The notes beneath the pieces were generated by a model. The model did no database searches and was not told where the DNA came from. It saw nothing but the letters and a program-made list of their open reading frames with translations. The position numbers and the translations under genes are program-made. DNA of 64,000 bases. Origin: Desertifilum tharense IPPAS B-1220. Lineage in GTDB: Bacteria > Cyanobacteriota > Cyanobacteriia > Cyanobacteriales > Desertifilaceae. The stretch covers positions 1 through 64,000 of the forward strand of contig NZ_MJGC01000045.1 of assembly GCF_001746915.1 (NCBI RefSeq), read 5' to 3'. Shown piece after piece: positions 52,246-61,063 of the stretch (position 1 is the first letter of the stretch; every line of letters begins with the position of its first letter).

Positions 52246-53511
52246 GTGTTTAGTCGCAGCCGTCGCAATCTAGCGAAGTGGTTTACTTTGGTGATGGGAA
52301 GCATCCTCCTTGCCTTTGCCAGCGTCGTCTACTATTTGGAAGTGGAAGGCGAACTCGAAGCCCTCGATCGCTTGCTCTACAAGAAAACCCAAGTAATGGC
52401 AGCCAGCGTTAAAGCAGAGGCAAGCGGGGACGGCTATCAGGTGAATTTAGACAGCGTTCCCCTGCTGGGAATTGCGATGCCACCGGACAGCGGAATTGTT
52501 TATGCTCGCTGGTATAACGCCCAAGGAGAATTAGTACAGTTTTTCGGGTCGATCCCGCCCGCAGACGCTGAGGTTGAAATTGGTTTTATGACCGTGAAAC
52601 CTAGCGGTTCCAATACAGTGGGATGGCTGCGGCAGGTGACTTTACCCGTGTACGAACGCGGGGTTTTGATTGGTTATTTGCAAGTGGCGACGTTACTCGC
52701 CGCTTCGGAAAAGGCGTTAGCAGAGTTTCGTCTGATTCTGTCGTTTGCAATTCCCGTTACTTTGAGTGCGATTGGTTTGGCGGGGTGGTGGTTGGGCGGG
52801 ATCGCTATGCAACCGATTCGCCAGTCTTACGATCAACTGCAACGCTTTACAGCGGATGCTTCCCACGAACTGCGAACGCCAATGGCAACGATTTTAAGTA
52901 ATGCTCAAGTGGGGCTATTGTCTGAGTGCAATCCTCAGCAGCGCTTGCGTTTAGAAAATATTGTGGATGACGTGAAGTTGATGAGTACCCTGGTGAGTCA
53001 TTTGTTATTTTTGGCACGCTACCAGGGGCAAGTGTTGGAAACGCTCAGGCCGGTTGATTTGGGCGAGTTGGTGGCTGAGTTGGTGGAAGATTATGCGATG
53101 CGGCCCATTGCCAGCCATGTTCATTTAAGCTATTTGCTGCCGGAATCCGCGATTAAGATTCAAGCTGATGCGGAGTTGTTGGCAACGGCGATCGCCAATT
53201 TGCTGAGTAATGCCTGTAAATATACGCCCCCACAAGGACAGGTGGAACTAAAACTTTATACCGAACTGACTGATGTTGTGGTTCAAGTCAGCGATACGGG
53301 GATCGGGATTGCGGCACAAGATTTACCCCATATCTTTGAGCGATTTTACCGCGTCGATCCAGAGCGATCGCCCTCAACGGGAGGGTTCGGTTTAGGATTA
53401 GCGATCGCCAAACAGATTGTCGAATCCCATCAGGGTAAAATTCAAGCCTCTAGTACCGTCGGGGTTGGCTCAACGTTTCAGATTTTTCTGCCCCTTGCGT
53501 ACCGCAGCTAA
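52246..53511 (+). CDS. Membrane histidine kinase, RppB-like
   Basis: 421 residues from GTG 52246. Two transmembrane helices (about 12-32 and 160-182) flank a periplasmic sensor domain. No HAMP is obvious. HisKA DASHELRTPMATILS (His about residue 208), then the ATPase motifs NLLSNACKYTPP, DTGIGIAA, GFGLGLAIAKQIV. It is the cognate kinase of the regulator upstream. Confidence 0.9.
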   Translation: MFSRSRRNLAKWFTLVMGSILLAFASVVYYLEVEGELEALDRLLYKKTQVMAASVKAEASGDGYQVNLDSVPLLGIAMPPDSGIVYARWYNAQGELVQFFGSIPPADAEVEIGFMTVKPSGSNTVGWLRQVTLPVYERGVLIGYLQVATLLAASEKALAEFRLILSFAIPVTLSAIGLAGWWLGGIAMQPIRQSYDQLQRFTADASHELRTPMATILSNAQVGLLSECNPQQRLRLENIVDDVKLMSTLVSHLLFLARYQGQVLETLRPVDLGELVAELVEDYAMRPIASHVHLSYLLPESAIKIQADAELLATAIANLLSNACKYTPPQGQVELKLYTELTDVVVQVSDTGIGIAAQDLPHIFERFYRVDPERSPSTGGFGLGLAIAKQIVESHQGKIQASSTVGVGSTFQIFLPLAYRS

Positions 53512-53748
53512 TGTCATTTTTTAATCACATTGATCGGCAATACTAGACTTGTCCTCCATTGGCGAGTGACATGAGGCGCTCATCAAAAATTGGGGATCGC
53601 AGCTCGGTGTTGGGGGATGATTTTGAGTCAGACCTGACGGCTCGTTCTCTAATGAAGCGATGATTTTCCTACCTTAAGAGGGACGATCTCGCTCTCCCAA
53701 GCAAGATTGAATAAACTGACAATCTGCTATTTTTCAGGAGGATAATAG

Positions 53749-54906
53749 ATGCCTTTACTATCCCTCGATCAACTTGCAAATTTAACGCAAACTGAAGAGC
53801 CTTCTATTTCTATCTATCTGCCCACAGAGCGGCGCAGCAAGGAGACTCGCCAAAATCCAATTCGCTTTAAAAACCTAATTCGACAAGCAGAAGAACAGTT
53901 AATTGAACAAGGTTTGAAAACCCAAGAAGCCCATCAATTACTGCAAGCTGCCCATGAATTAGATACCTATGATTTTTGGCAGCATCAAAGCGATGGCTTG
54001 GCAATTTTTATCTCTCCGAGTTTGTTCCGCTACTATCGCCTCCCCTTAGATTTTGAGGAATTAGCCGTCGTTAGCGATCGCTTTCATCTCAAACCCCTGC
54101 TTTCTTTATTTACAGGCGACGGTCAATTCTACTTGTTGGCGTTGAGTCAAAACCAAGTTCGCCTATTTCAGGGTTCTCGGTTCAGCATCAGCGAAGTGGA
54201 ACTCGAAAACGTTCCCCAAGGGATTGCTGAGGCTCTGCGTTATGACGATCCAGAGCAGCAATTACAATTTCATACCCGCACCCAACCCGCCCGTGCTGAA
54301 GGCGATCGCGCTGCCATATTCCACGGCCAAGGCGGCGGCGAAGATGACGCCAAGGAGAATATTCTGCGCTACTTCCGCAAAGTGAATCAAGGGATTGACG
54401 AACTCCTCAAAGGTCAACAGATTCCTTTAGTGCTAGCAGGCGTTGAATACTTGCAACCCATCTATCGGGAAGCCAACACCTATCCCCACTTGCTCGATAA
54501 AGGCGTTACAGGCAACCCTGATATTCTCAAAGCTGAAGAACTCCATTCTCCAGCGTGGGAAGCGATTGAACCTTACTTTCAACAAGCCCAACAAGAAGTC
54601 ATCGAACGCTACCAAGAGCTAGCCGGAACCGGACAAACCTCGAACGCACTTCCCGAAGTGGTATCGGCCGCGTATTATCAACGGGTAGATTCGTTGCTGG
54701 TTCCTGTAGGCATCCAGCAGTGGGGCGCGTTCGATCCGCAAACTAACCAGGTTGAGGTTCACTCCGAACAAAAAGTAGGAGACGAAGATTTAATCGATTT
54801 AGCAGCCATTCACACGCTCCTGAATGGCGGTAAAGTGTATGCGGTGGAACCCGAAGCCGTTCCCAATCAAGAACCTGTAGCAGCAGTGTTCCGTTATGCT
54901 TCGTAA
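53749..54906 (+). CDS. baeRF-family protein (release-factor-like, unknown role)
   Basis: 385 residues. The start PSISIYLPTERRSKETRQNPIRFKNLI is typical of the bacterial archaeo-eukaryotic release factor (baeRF) families, probably baeRF3 or baeRF7. A central domain (LLSLFTGDGQFYLLALSQNQVRLFQGS) and an eL30-like C-terminal domain with PEVVSAAYYQRVDSLLVP follow. No GGQ motif of true release factors is seen. AGGAGG at 53736-53741 gives a strong ribosome-binding site. The family is linked to ribosome hibernation or rescue by inference only. Confidence 0.75.
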   Translation: MPLLSLDQLANLTQTEEPSISIYLPTERRSKETRQNPIRFKNLIRQAEEQLIEQGLKTQEAHQLLQAAHELDTYDFWQHQSDGLAIFISPSLFRYYRLPLDFEELAVVSDRFHLKPLLSLFTGDGQFYLLALSQNQVRLFQGSRFSISEVELENVPQGIAEALRYDDPEQQLQFHTRTQPARAEGDRAAIFHGQGGGEDDAKENILRYFRKVNQGIDELLKGQQIPLVLAGVEYLQPIYREANTYPHLLDKGVTGNPDILKAEELHSPAWEAIEPYFQQAQQEVIERYQELAGTGQTSNALPEVVSAAYYQRVDSLLVPVGIQQWGAFDPQTNQVEVHSEQKVGDEDLIDLAAIHTLLNGGKVYAVEPEAVPNQEPVAAVFRYAS

Positions 54907-54941
54907 TTCTGGGTGAGGAGTTAAGCTTTGGCTCCCGTTGA

Positions 54942-54968
54942 CCCCAGACTCCCCGTTGTCTGGGGAGT
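54942..54968 (+). promoter_or_regulatory. Alternative hairpins ahead of mgtE
   Basis: CCCCAGAC (54942-54949) can pair with GTCTGGGG (54958-54965), while ACTCCCC (54948-54954) can pair with GGGGAGT (54962-54968). The two stems share the GGGG and exclude each other. They lie 50 bases before the GTG start of mgtE and may end the previous transcript or regulate mgtE. No T-run follows. Confidence 0.4.
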
Positions 54969-55018
54969 GCAAGGAATCAGTAGCTAGTTAACTAACATCT
55001 AGTTCGCGGGAGGCGATT

Positions 55019-56413
55019 GTGGTCGAAAGTCAGTTTTCCAGGGAGTCTCAAAATATCTCCCGACAGCAACTCCAGGATCTAGTGCGCTCTCAAGTCCAAA
55101 CCCTGCTCGAACAGGAAAATTTTCAGGGGGCGAAGTCGCTCTTAATTCCAGTTCAACCCGTGGATATTGCCCGCGTCATCGAAGAGTTACCGGAAGCGAT
55201 GCAGGCTATTGCTTTTCGGTTGCTCTCGAAAGACGAGGCGATTGAGGTTTATGAATATCTCGATAGCAGCATCCAGCAGGTGTTGATTGAGGACTTTAAG
55301 CGTCAAGATGTCCTCGATATTGTGGATAAGATGTCTCCGGACGATCGCGCTCGCTTGTTTGACGAGCTACCGGCTAAGGTGGTGCGGCAGTTACTAGAGC
55401 AGTTAAGTCCCCAAGAACGGGAATCTACAGCGCTGCTTTTGGGCTATACGCCTTCCACCGCCGGCCGCATTATGACGCCGGAGTATATTGCGCTCAAAGA
55501 AAATATGACGGTGAATTTAGCCTTTGAGCGCATTCGCCAGTTGGCTCCCTCGATGGAGACGATTTACTATCTCTACGTTACCGATCGCGATCGCCATTTG
55601 GTGGGGATTCTCTCTTTGCGCGATCTGGTGACAGCCCAACCGGAACAAACGATTGGGGCAGTGATGACGCGCGAGGTCGTCTTTGTCAATACCGATACCG
55701 ATCAAGAAGAAGTCGTGCAACTGATTCAGCACTACGACTTTGTAGCGGTTCCGGTGGTGGATCGCGATCGCCGTTTGGTGGGGATTATCACCGTTGATGA
55801 TGTCATTGACGTTTTACAAGAAGAAACGACAGAAGATATCTACACCCTGGGCGGCGTCCAGTCGGGGGGCGATAATTACTTCCAAACTAACCTCCTCACC
55901 GTTGCTCGCAAGCGGGTGGGTTGGTTGCTGATTCTGTTGCTCACCAATACCGCAACTAGTGCGGTGATTCGCGATCAAGAGGATGTCTTAGAGCAAGTGG
56001 TTGCCTTAGCCGCCTTTATTCCCCTGTTGATCGATACCGGGGGAAATGTGGGGGCGCAATCGTCTACCGTTGTAATTCGCGGGTTGAATACAGGCGATGT
56101 TCGCCTCAGCCGTACCTTGCAGATTGTCCGACGAGAAGCGATCGCGGGTTTAATGTTGGGCTTAATGCTTGGGATCGTCGTCACTGTCTGGGCTTACTTC
56201 CTGCAAGGAGATATGGGTGTTGCCGTATCTGTGGGCTTGAGTTTGCTCTGCATCACCTTAATTGCTTCTGTCGCGGGATCGGGTTTGCCGTTCCTGTTTA
56301 ACTCCTTCGGTCTCGATCCGGCCTTGATGTCCGCCCCATTTATTACCACAGCGGTTGATGTTTTAGGCGTTTTTATTTATCTCTCACTTGCCCGATTAAT
56401 TTTGGGTTTGTAG
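55019..56413 (+). CDS. mgtE: Magnesium transporter MgtE
   Basis: 464 residues from GTG 55019 with GGGAGG (55008-55013) upstream. An MgtE N-domain of ARM-like repeats (about 20-135), two CBS domains (about 140-270, RIMTPEYIALKENMTV, AVMTREVVFVNTDT), a plug helix, and five membrane helices with the pore motif PLLIDTGGNVGAQSSTVVIRGL. MgtE is a Mg2+ channel gated by Mg2+ binding in the cytosolic domain. Confidence 0.95.
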   Translation: MVESQFSRESQNISRQQLQDLVRSQVQTLLEQENFQGAKSLLIPVQPVDIARVIEELPEAMQAIAFRLLSKDEAIEVYEYLDSSIQQVLIEDFKRQDVLDIVDKMSPDDRARLFDELPAKVVRQLLEQLSPQERESTALLLGYTPSTAGRIMTPEYIALKENMTVNLAFERIRQLAPSMETIYYLYVTDRDRHLVGILSLRDLVTAQPEQTIGAVMTREVVFVNTDTDQEEVVQLIQHYDFVAVPVVDRDRRLVGIITVDDVIDVLQEETTEDIYTLGGVQSGGDNYFQTNLLTVARKRVGWLLILLLTNTATSAVIRDQEDVLEQVVALAAFIPLLIDTGGNVGAQSSTVVIRGLNTGDVRLSRTLQIVRREAIAGLMLGLMLGIVVTVWAYFLQGDMGVAVSVGLSLLCITLIASVAGSGLPFLFNSFGLDPALMSAPFITTAVDVLGVFIYLSLARLILGL

Positions 56414-56567
56414 GTCAATAGTTAACTTTGAAACTTTTTGGGATTGCCCACAGTCCAATTCATCATACACGGCTCAGAACCCTTCTGATTCTCGCTCAAA
56501 AAGCCAACCCCTTTTGTCGAGAAATCATCACCTCCGCCCTAAGAGGCAAGAAAGCAGGGAGATTCCT

Positions 56568-56576
56568 TGCTATAAT
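56568..56576 (+). promoter_or_regulatory. Extended -10 promoter TGC-TATAAT
   Basis: TGCTATAAT, a match to an extended -10 element, with no good -35. The inferred transcript leader to the ATG at 56710 (about 125 bases) contains a hairpin GGTTAAAGTTTT/AAAACTTT...TAACC (56604-56635). Confidence 0.5.
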
Positions 56577-56709
56577 TCCCTCAGTTTCAACACTGAAGTA
56601 AAGGGTTAAAGTTTTCTAAAACTTTCTCTTTAACCTGATACTTTCAAGTTGAATCCCCTAAGCCGCTCAAGCAACTTCATGACTTGAATCAGGAGTGACT
56701 TTAAATATT

Positions 56710-57408
56710 ATGAAATTTGATCGAATTTCGGCTTTACTGACCTTGACTTGTTTTGCGGTTATTGCTCAGAGTCTACCGGCTCGTGCCGATAGCGTAGACG
56801 CGATCGCCTTTGAAGAACAAGCCATTTCCGTCCAAGACCTCGCTCCCGCCCCCATCCAAGACCCAGGCGTTCGTACCTCGGCAACTGCTCTTTTTGAAAA
56901 TACTGCTGCCCTGCCTCAAACTGAAGTTGATGAAACTGCGGCAGAATTTCCTGACAATCAGGTGGCTCAGTTTGGCGTTACCCCAGGTACCGCTACCCGT
57001 GGCGTTGCGAGCTACGTAGGCGTTGCCGGAAATATCGGTCTGAGCGGTCGTACGGCTTTGGGACGGACGAATTTTGCAGTCATTAGTAAAATTGGTCTCA
57101 CCCCCACCTTCTCGGCCCGTCCGAGCGTCGCCATTGGCAACCGAACCACGTTCATGCTTCCCGTCACCTACGACTTCCAACCCGCGCAATTCACCGAAGA
57201 TGCGCCCGTCAGCTTCGTTCCCTATGGTGGTGCAGGCGTCGCCTTTTCCACGGGAAGCGGCTCCAGAGCCGGTTTGCTACTCACGGGTGGGGTTGATGTT
57301 CCCATCGGTCAAAACTTCACCGCAACGGCTGGAACCAACGTGGCTTTCTTGAGAAGAACCGAAATCGGCTTAATGATTGGCGTCGGCTATAACTTCCCCG
57401 GCTTCTAA
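56710..57408 (+). CDS. Outer-membrane-like beta-strand protein
   Basis: 232 residues from the ATG at 56710. A signal peptide (LTCFAVIAQSLPARA) is followed by a low-complexity acidic segment and then amphipathic beta strands ending in aromatic residues, the last being LMIGVGYNFPGF, a typical outer-membrane C-terminus. Eight or so strands are possible, so a small beta-barrel is plausible. No homologue was recognised. A GTG at 56695 is in frame but lies on the Shine-Dalgarno AGGAG. A small lipoprotein gene follows by 57 bases. Confidence 0.6.
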   Translation: MKFDRISALLTLTCFAVIAQSLPARADSVDAIAFEEQAISVQDLAPAPIQDPGVRTSATALFENTAALPQTEVDETAAEFPDNQVAQFGVTPGTATRGVASYVGVAGNIGLSGRTALGRTNFAVISKIGLTPTFSARPSVAIGNRTTFMLPVTYDFQPAQFTEDAPVSFVPYGGAGVAFSTGSGSRAGLLLTGGVDVPIGQNFTATAGTNVAFLRRTEIGLMIGVGYNFPGF

Positions 57409-57465
57409 ATTAAGCTCGCATTGCCATCGGTTAGGGAATGCATCCTGCTTCACCTGAAAAACGCC

Positions 57466-57636
57466 ATGCGCTTACGACATTCTTTGCAGTTGCTCGTCGC
57501 TAGCTTAAGTCTGGGTAGTTTGCTGCTGTTGGGATGCAGCCAAAATCGCCAGTTTGGCGAGGAGGATCAATCCCACCTGCAACCCGATAGTCAACTTCTA
57601 TCTCGCCCAGTCAGTTCCCTGTCAGCTTTGCAATGA
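57466..57636 (+). CDS. Small lipoprotein (56 aa)
   Basis: ATG at 57466 gives a basic N-terminus (MRLRHSLQ), a hydrophobic stretch and lipobox LLLLGC, so the mature lipoprotein starts at Cys near residue 24 and is only about 33 residues long. The frame extends upstream to a TTG at 57421, which lacks signal-peptide character. Function unknown; probably co-transcribed with the outer-membrane-like gene. Confidence 0.55.
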   Translation: MRLRHSLQLLVASLSLGSLLLLGCSQNRQFGEEDQSHLQPDSQLLSRPVSSLSALQ

Positions 57637-57659
57637 ATGTTGTTTCACCCCCTGCCTTC

Positions 57660-57856
57660 TCTAGGGCAAGTTTGGATTGCCGCCGATCCGCCCTAGATAC
57701 AGTACCGGAGAAGAGTCTTAGTGTATAACTGGTTCAAAACATATCAAGAAATTTCTATGGTCGGCGATCGCCGTTCCTAATTTCGGATAAATGCTCCTCA
57801 AATCTATCCGGTACTGCCGCAGGCAACAGACGCTCTTCTAAGGGCGTCTGTTGTTA
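57660..57856 (+). ncRNA. Structured intergenic region, candidate sRNA
   Basis: Several strong stems: TCTAGGGC/GCCCTAGA (57660-57667, 57690-57697) enclosing GGAT/ATCC; CGGATA/TATCCG (57784-57810), whose loop carries GCTCCTC, complementary to ribosome-binding sites; CAGTACCGGA (57700-57709) with TCCGGTACTG (57807-57816), competing with the previous stem; and a final perfect 10-bp hairpin CAACAGACGC/GCGTCTGTTG (57824-57853), followed by TTATAA. The 3' hairpin lacks a full T-run. No protein frame fits. Expression is unknown. Confidence 0.45.
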
Positions 57857-57857
57857 T

Positions 57858-58165
57858 AAGAGTGCTGAGTGTAAAGTGCTGAGTGCTGAGTGGGTTTAAG
57901 AGTGCTGAGTGTAAAGTGCTGAGTGCTGAGTGGGTTTAAGAGTGCTGAGTGTAAAGTGCTGAGTGCTGAGTGGGAATAGAGTGCAAAGTTCCGAGTTCCG
58001 AGTTCCGAGTGGGGAAGTTAGTGCTGAGTAGAAAGTGCTATTGCTTTAGCTTCTACGTAGCAGTGTGCTGAGTGAGGAAGAGGATGGGAAGTTCCAAAGC
58101 TTGTATACCAAGCAGCGGTGTTCCGAGTGGGGAAGAGAGTGCTTCTCTGAGTGCTGAGAAGTATA
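57858..58165. repeat. Heptanucleotide repeats with a 40-bp higher-order unit
   Basis: GTGCTGA and GTTCCGA 7-mers. At 57861, 57901 and 57941 a 40-bp unit (starting AGTGCTGAGTGTAAAGTGCT) is tandemly repeated about three times. It matches the block at 32703-32970 in composition. Interruptions such as AGCTTCTACGTAGCAGT (about 58050) resemble those in the other block. Confidence 0.85.
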
Positions 58166-58182
58166 GTAGTAAATCAGTATTT

Positions 58183-58284
58183 ACCCACCCCTTCTTCCCC
58201 CCATCCCCCCATCTCCCCATCCCCCCATCCTCTTCTTCCCCAACCCCTAACTCCTAACTCCCAATTCCCTTCTTCCCCCCATTC
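58183..58284. repeat. C-rich heptanucleotide repeats
   Basis: CCCCATC, AACTCCT and AATTCCC 7-mers up to the stop codon of glcF; same type as 112-181 and 33161-33283. The pairing of a G-rich block and a C-rich block with a short gap is the same as at 32.7-33.3 kb. Confidence 0.8.
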
Positions 58285-58289
58285 TCTGT

Positions 58290-59666
58290 TCAACTCCGCA
58301 CTTTAACGTTGCGGATCGAGCAGTCTAGTAACTCAATGGGGTGAATGACGGGAACTGCTTTTCCCTGCTGGCGGAGGTGTTTTTGGATTTGCAGGGTACA
58401 GCCGGGATTTGCAGAGGCGATCGCGCTAGCACCTGTATTTAACAAATTTTCTACCTTTTGCTGACCCAACTCATCGGCAACTTCCGGTTGCAGCAGATTA
58501 TAAACCCCCGCGCTGCCGCAACAGAGCGCCGCATCGATGGGTTCGCGCAACTGCACGCCAGGAATTTGCTTGAGGAGTTGGCGAGGTTGGACGCTAATTT
58601 TTTGTCCGTGTAGCAAATGGCAAGCATCCTGATATACCAGGGTAAGGGGTTCGTTGGAGAGGGGAAACAGGGGGGCTGTGAGTCCTGTTTCTGCTAAAAA
58701 CTCTTGGACATCCTTAACTTTGCGGGCAAATTCTTGGGCTTTTTCGCGGTATTCCGGGTCATCTTGGAGAATGTGACCGTACTCTTTGAGGGTATGACCG
58801 CAGCCCGCCGCGTTGATAATGATGTAGTCTACCTCTGTATCGGCAAAGCTATCAATCATTCGCCTTGCTAATGCTTGCGCCTGTTCCGTTTGACCTTGGT
58901 GTTCCGGTAAGGCGGCGCAACAGCCTTGGCTTTGGGGAATGACCACCTCGCAGCCATTCGCCGTTAAGACGCGGACGGTGGCTTCATTTACAGGCGAGAA
59001 AAATAGGCGCTGAACGCAACCTAGAATTACGCCGACGCGATAGCGCTTTTCCCCTTGGGCGGGGATAATGTCGGGAAACTCAGCCGTCAGCGAGGCGAAA
59101 GAGAGTTTGGGTAAAATCGCTTCCATTGCGGCTAACCGGGGCGATATTTTAGGTAATAACCCGGTGGCGCGGACGAGTTTCTGCAAGCCCACAAGTTGGT
59201 AGAGCAACAGGGGGAACAATAGCAGGCGCAGGCGTTTGGGGTAGGGGAATAGGTTAAAGATTAGGGCGCGAAAAATGCGATCGCCCCAAGAACGCGGGAC
59301 ATTACGCTCAACTTGCGGGCGCGTGGTTGCAATTAGGCGATCGTACTGCACGCCAGAGGGACAGGTGGTGACGCAGGCTAAACAACCCAAGCAGGTATCA
59401 AAATGCTGGGTTGTGCTATCGGCGAGGGGGGCTTCTCCTTGGTGAATGGCATCCATGAGATAGATTCTTCCCCGTGGCGAATCCATTTCTTTACCCATCA
59501 CTCGATAACTCGGACAGGTGGATAGACAAAAACCGCAGTGAACGCAGCTATCGATGAGTTTTTGCGGGGGGGGATTTTGCGGGTCAAAACCCGATAAATG
59601 CGGATTTTGGGCTAAAAATTGGCTTTCTTTGGCAGGAATGCCAGTGGAGGGTTGAGAAGTTTGCAT
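58290..59666 (-). CDS. glcF: Glycolate dehydrogenase iron-sulfur subunit
   Basis: 458 residues. Two 4Fe-4S ferredoxin motifs at the N-terminus (CVHCGFCLSTCPSYR and CLGCLACVTTCPSGV), then two CCG-type cysteine-rich domains (GCCAALPEHQGQ and ALCCGSAGVYN). With GlcD and GlcE it oxidises photorespiratory 2-phosphoglycolate-derived glycolate to glyoxylate, feeding the electron transport chain. It follows glcE by 35 bases on the same strand; glcD is not in the window. Confidence 0.93.
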   Translation of the reverse strand: MQTSQPSTGIPAKESQFLAQNPHLSGFDPQNPPPQKLIDSCVHCGFCLSTCPSYRVMGKEMDSPRGRIYLMDAIHQGEAPLADSTTQHFDTCLGCLACVTTCPSGVQYDRLIATTRPQVERNVPRSWGDRIFRALIFNLFPYPKRLRLLLFPLLLYQLVGLQKLVRATGLLPKISPRLAAMEAILPKLSFASLTAEFPDIIPAQGEKRYRVGVILGCVQRLFFSPVNEATVRVLTANGCEVVIPQSQGCCAALPEHQGQTEQAQALARRMIDSFADTEVDYIIINAAGCGHTLKEYGHILQDDPEYREKAQEFARKVKDVQEFLAETGLTAPLFPLSNEPLTLVYQDACHLLHGQKISVQPRQLLKQIPGVQLREPIDAALCCGSAGVYNLLQPEVADELGQQKVENLLNTGASAIASANPGCTLQIQKHLRQQGKAVPVIHPIELLDCSIRNVKVRS

Positions 59667-59701
59667 TAGATCGGGGATTAATTATACAGAGGGCTTTGAG
59701 T

Positions 59702-61012
59702 TTAAATTCCGCCGACAAAACGACCCGGACTTAATAAATGGGTGGGGTCAAATTGCTGCTTGAGTCGGCGCATGGGTTCTAAGGCGTTGCCAGAATAACC
59801 CCAGATATCCAGTTTTTGCTTTAATTCGATGGGGGCTTCTAAAAGGGTCAGGAAACCTTGATGAGCTTCGAGATGCGATCGCACCTGTTGGACGATCTGC
59901 GGATCGTCAGTATCCAGCCGCAGTTTGCCTAAGCCCGAACGCGCGTGAATCGTTGCAGTGGCAGGAAATTGAGCCAAAAAAGACATGAATGGCACGGCTT
60001 GAGTGGGTCTAATTCCTATTTTGCAGAGAATTCCACCGTTCGCCATGCGATCTCGTAATTGTTGCCATAGACGATCCTCAAAGGTTCCCGTGTAGAGATC
60101 GGCTTCTAAGGATAGGCTGGTAGCCAGTTCTAGCAGTTGAGTAGATTGCTGTTGGACGGCTTCGGGAATGCTTTGAAAGCGGACGATGAGTTTGAGAACA
60201 GACTCGTTTTCGGACACTAAATCTAGGACAGTGGGGGTTAGGGCCGATTTTAATAGGGTGCGTGTGGCTTGCTCGATAGCTTGGGGGTTTCCTTGTAAAG
60301 CGCCCGTTTCCGACTCCTGGGGCCACGGGTAAAGGCGAAAGCTCAGTTGCGTTAAGATGCCCAAAGTGCCATAGGAACCTGTTAGCAGTTTCATTAGGTC
60401 GTAACCTGCTACATTTTTGACAACGCGTCCCCCGGCTTTGGCGATTTGACCATCGCTGCGAACAAATGAAAGACCAATTAGGCGATCGCGAACGCCTCCG
60501 TAGGCTTGTCGCCAGCTTCCTGTATCGGCGGTGGCGACAATTCCCCCCAAGGTTGCGGTTTCTGGGTAGGCTGGATCGAAGGCGAGAAATTGTCCGGCTT
60601 CGTGCAAGCGATGTTGCAGTTCAGCAAAGGACATTCCAGCTTCTACTGTTACGGTTAAATCGCCAATGGCATGATCGATTAAGCGGTTGAGGCGCTGCGT
60701 GCTGAGGACTAAATCGACCCCTTGAGCAAATCCCCCCCAATGCAGTTTACTCCCTTGTCCGCAGGGAAGAACGCGCCAGTTTTCCCGGTGGGCGAGTTGC
60801 ATCACTTCGCTCAGTTCGGCCGACGTGCGCGGGTAAACAATACACTGAGGTAAGGATTCCGGTTGAGTCGCCTGTTGAATTTGGGACTGCCAAACCGGGG
60901 ATGCCTCGGAAAAGGGAATAACCCCATCTGTACTAACGAGGGATTCAAGTTGAGGTGCGATCGCCTTCACGCTACTTAATCTTCCCCTTAAAATGTGAGC
61001 ATCATCACCCAT
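59702..61012 (-). CDS. glcE: Glycolate dehydrogenase FAD-binding subunit
   Basis: 436 residues. FAD_binding_4 domain: IVYPRTSAELSEVMQLAHRENWRVLPCGQGSKLHWGG, ATLGGIVATADTGSWRQAYGGVRD and KNVAGYDLMKLLTGSYGTLGILTQ. The last motif, and the short length against GlcD, identifies GlcE. The C-terminus DIWGYSGNALEPMRRLKQQFDPTHLLSPGRF is typical. It is upstream of glcF in what is probably an operon. Confidence 0.93.
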   Translation of the reverse strand: MGDDAHILRGRLSSVKAIAPQLESLVSTDGVIPFSEASPVWQSQIQQATQPESLPQCIVYPRTSAELSEVMQLAHRENWRVLPCGQGSKLHWGGFAQGVDLVLSTQRLNRLIDHAIGDLTVTVEAGMSFAELQHRLHEAGQFLAFDPAYPETATLGGIVATADTGSWRQAYGGVRDRLIGLSFVRSDGQIAKAGGRVVKNVAGYDLMKLLTGSYGTLGILTQLSFRLYPWPQESETGALQGNPQAIEQATRTLLKSALTPTVLDLVSENESVLKLIVRFQSIPEAVQQQSTQLLELATSLSLEADLYTGTFEDRLWQQLRDRMANGGILCKIGIRPTQAVPFMSFLAQFPATATIHARSGLGKLRLDTDDPQIVQQVRSHLEAHQGFLTLLEAPIELKQKLDIWGYSGNALEPMRRLKQQFDPTHLLSPGRFVGGI

Positions 61013-61063
61013 ACGGGTTTAGGGAGGGCCGGGCATCGTGAACCACGCACTGTTCAAGAAATT

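Noticed and set aside
54900..55018. M-box Mg2+ riboswitch upstream of mgtE
   Set aside because: The 112-base gap is too short and lacks the M-box core; only two small alternative stems were found.
57861..57979. Possible CRISPR-like array
   Set aside because: The 40-bp units are directly contiguous, without unique spacers, and no cas genes are nearby.
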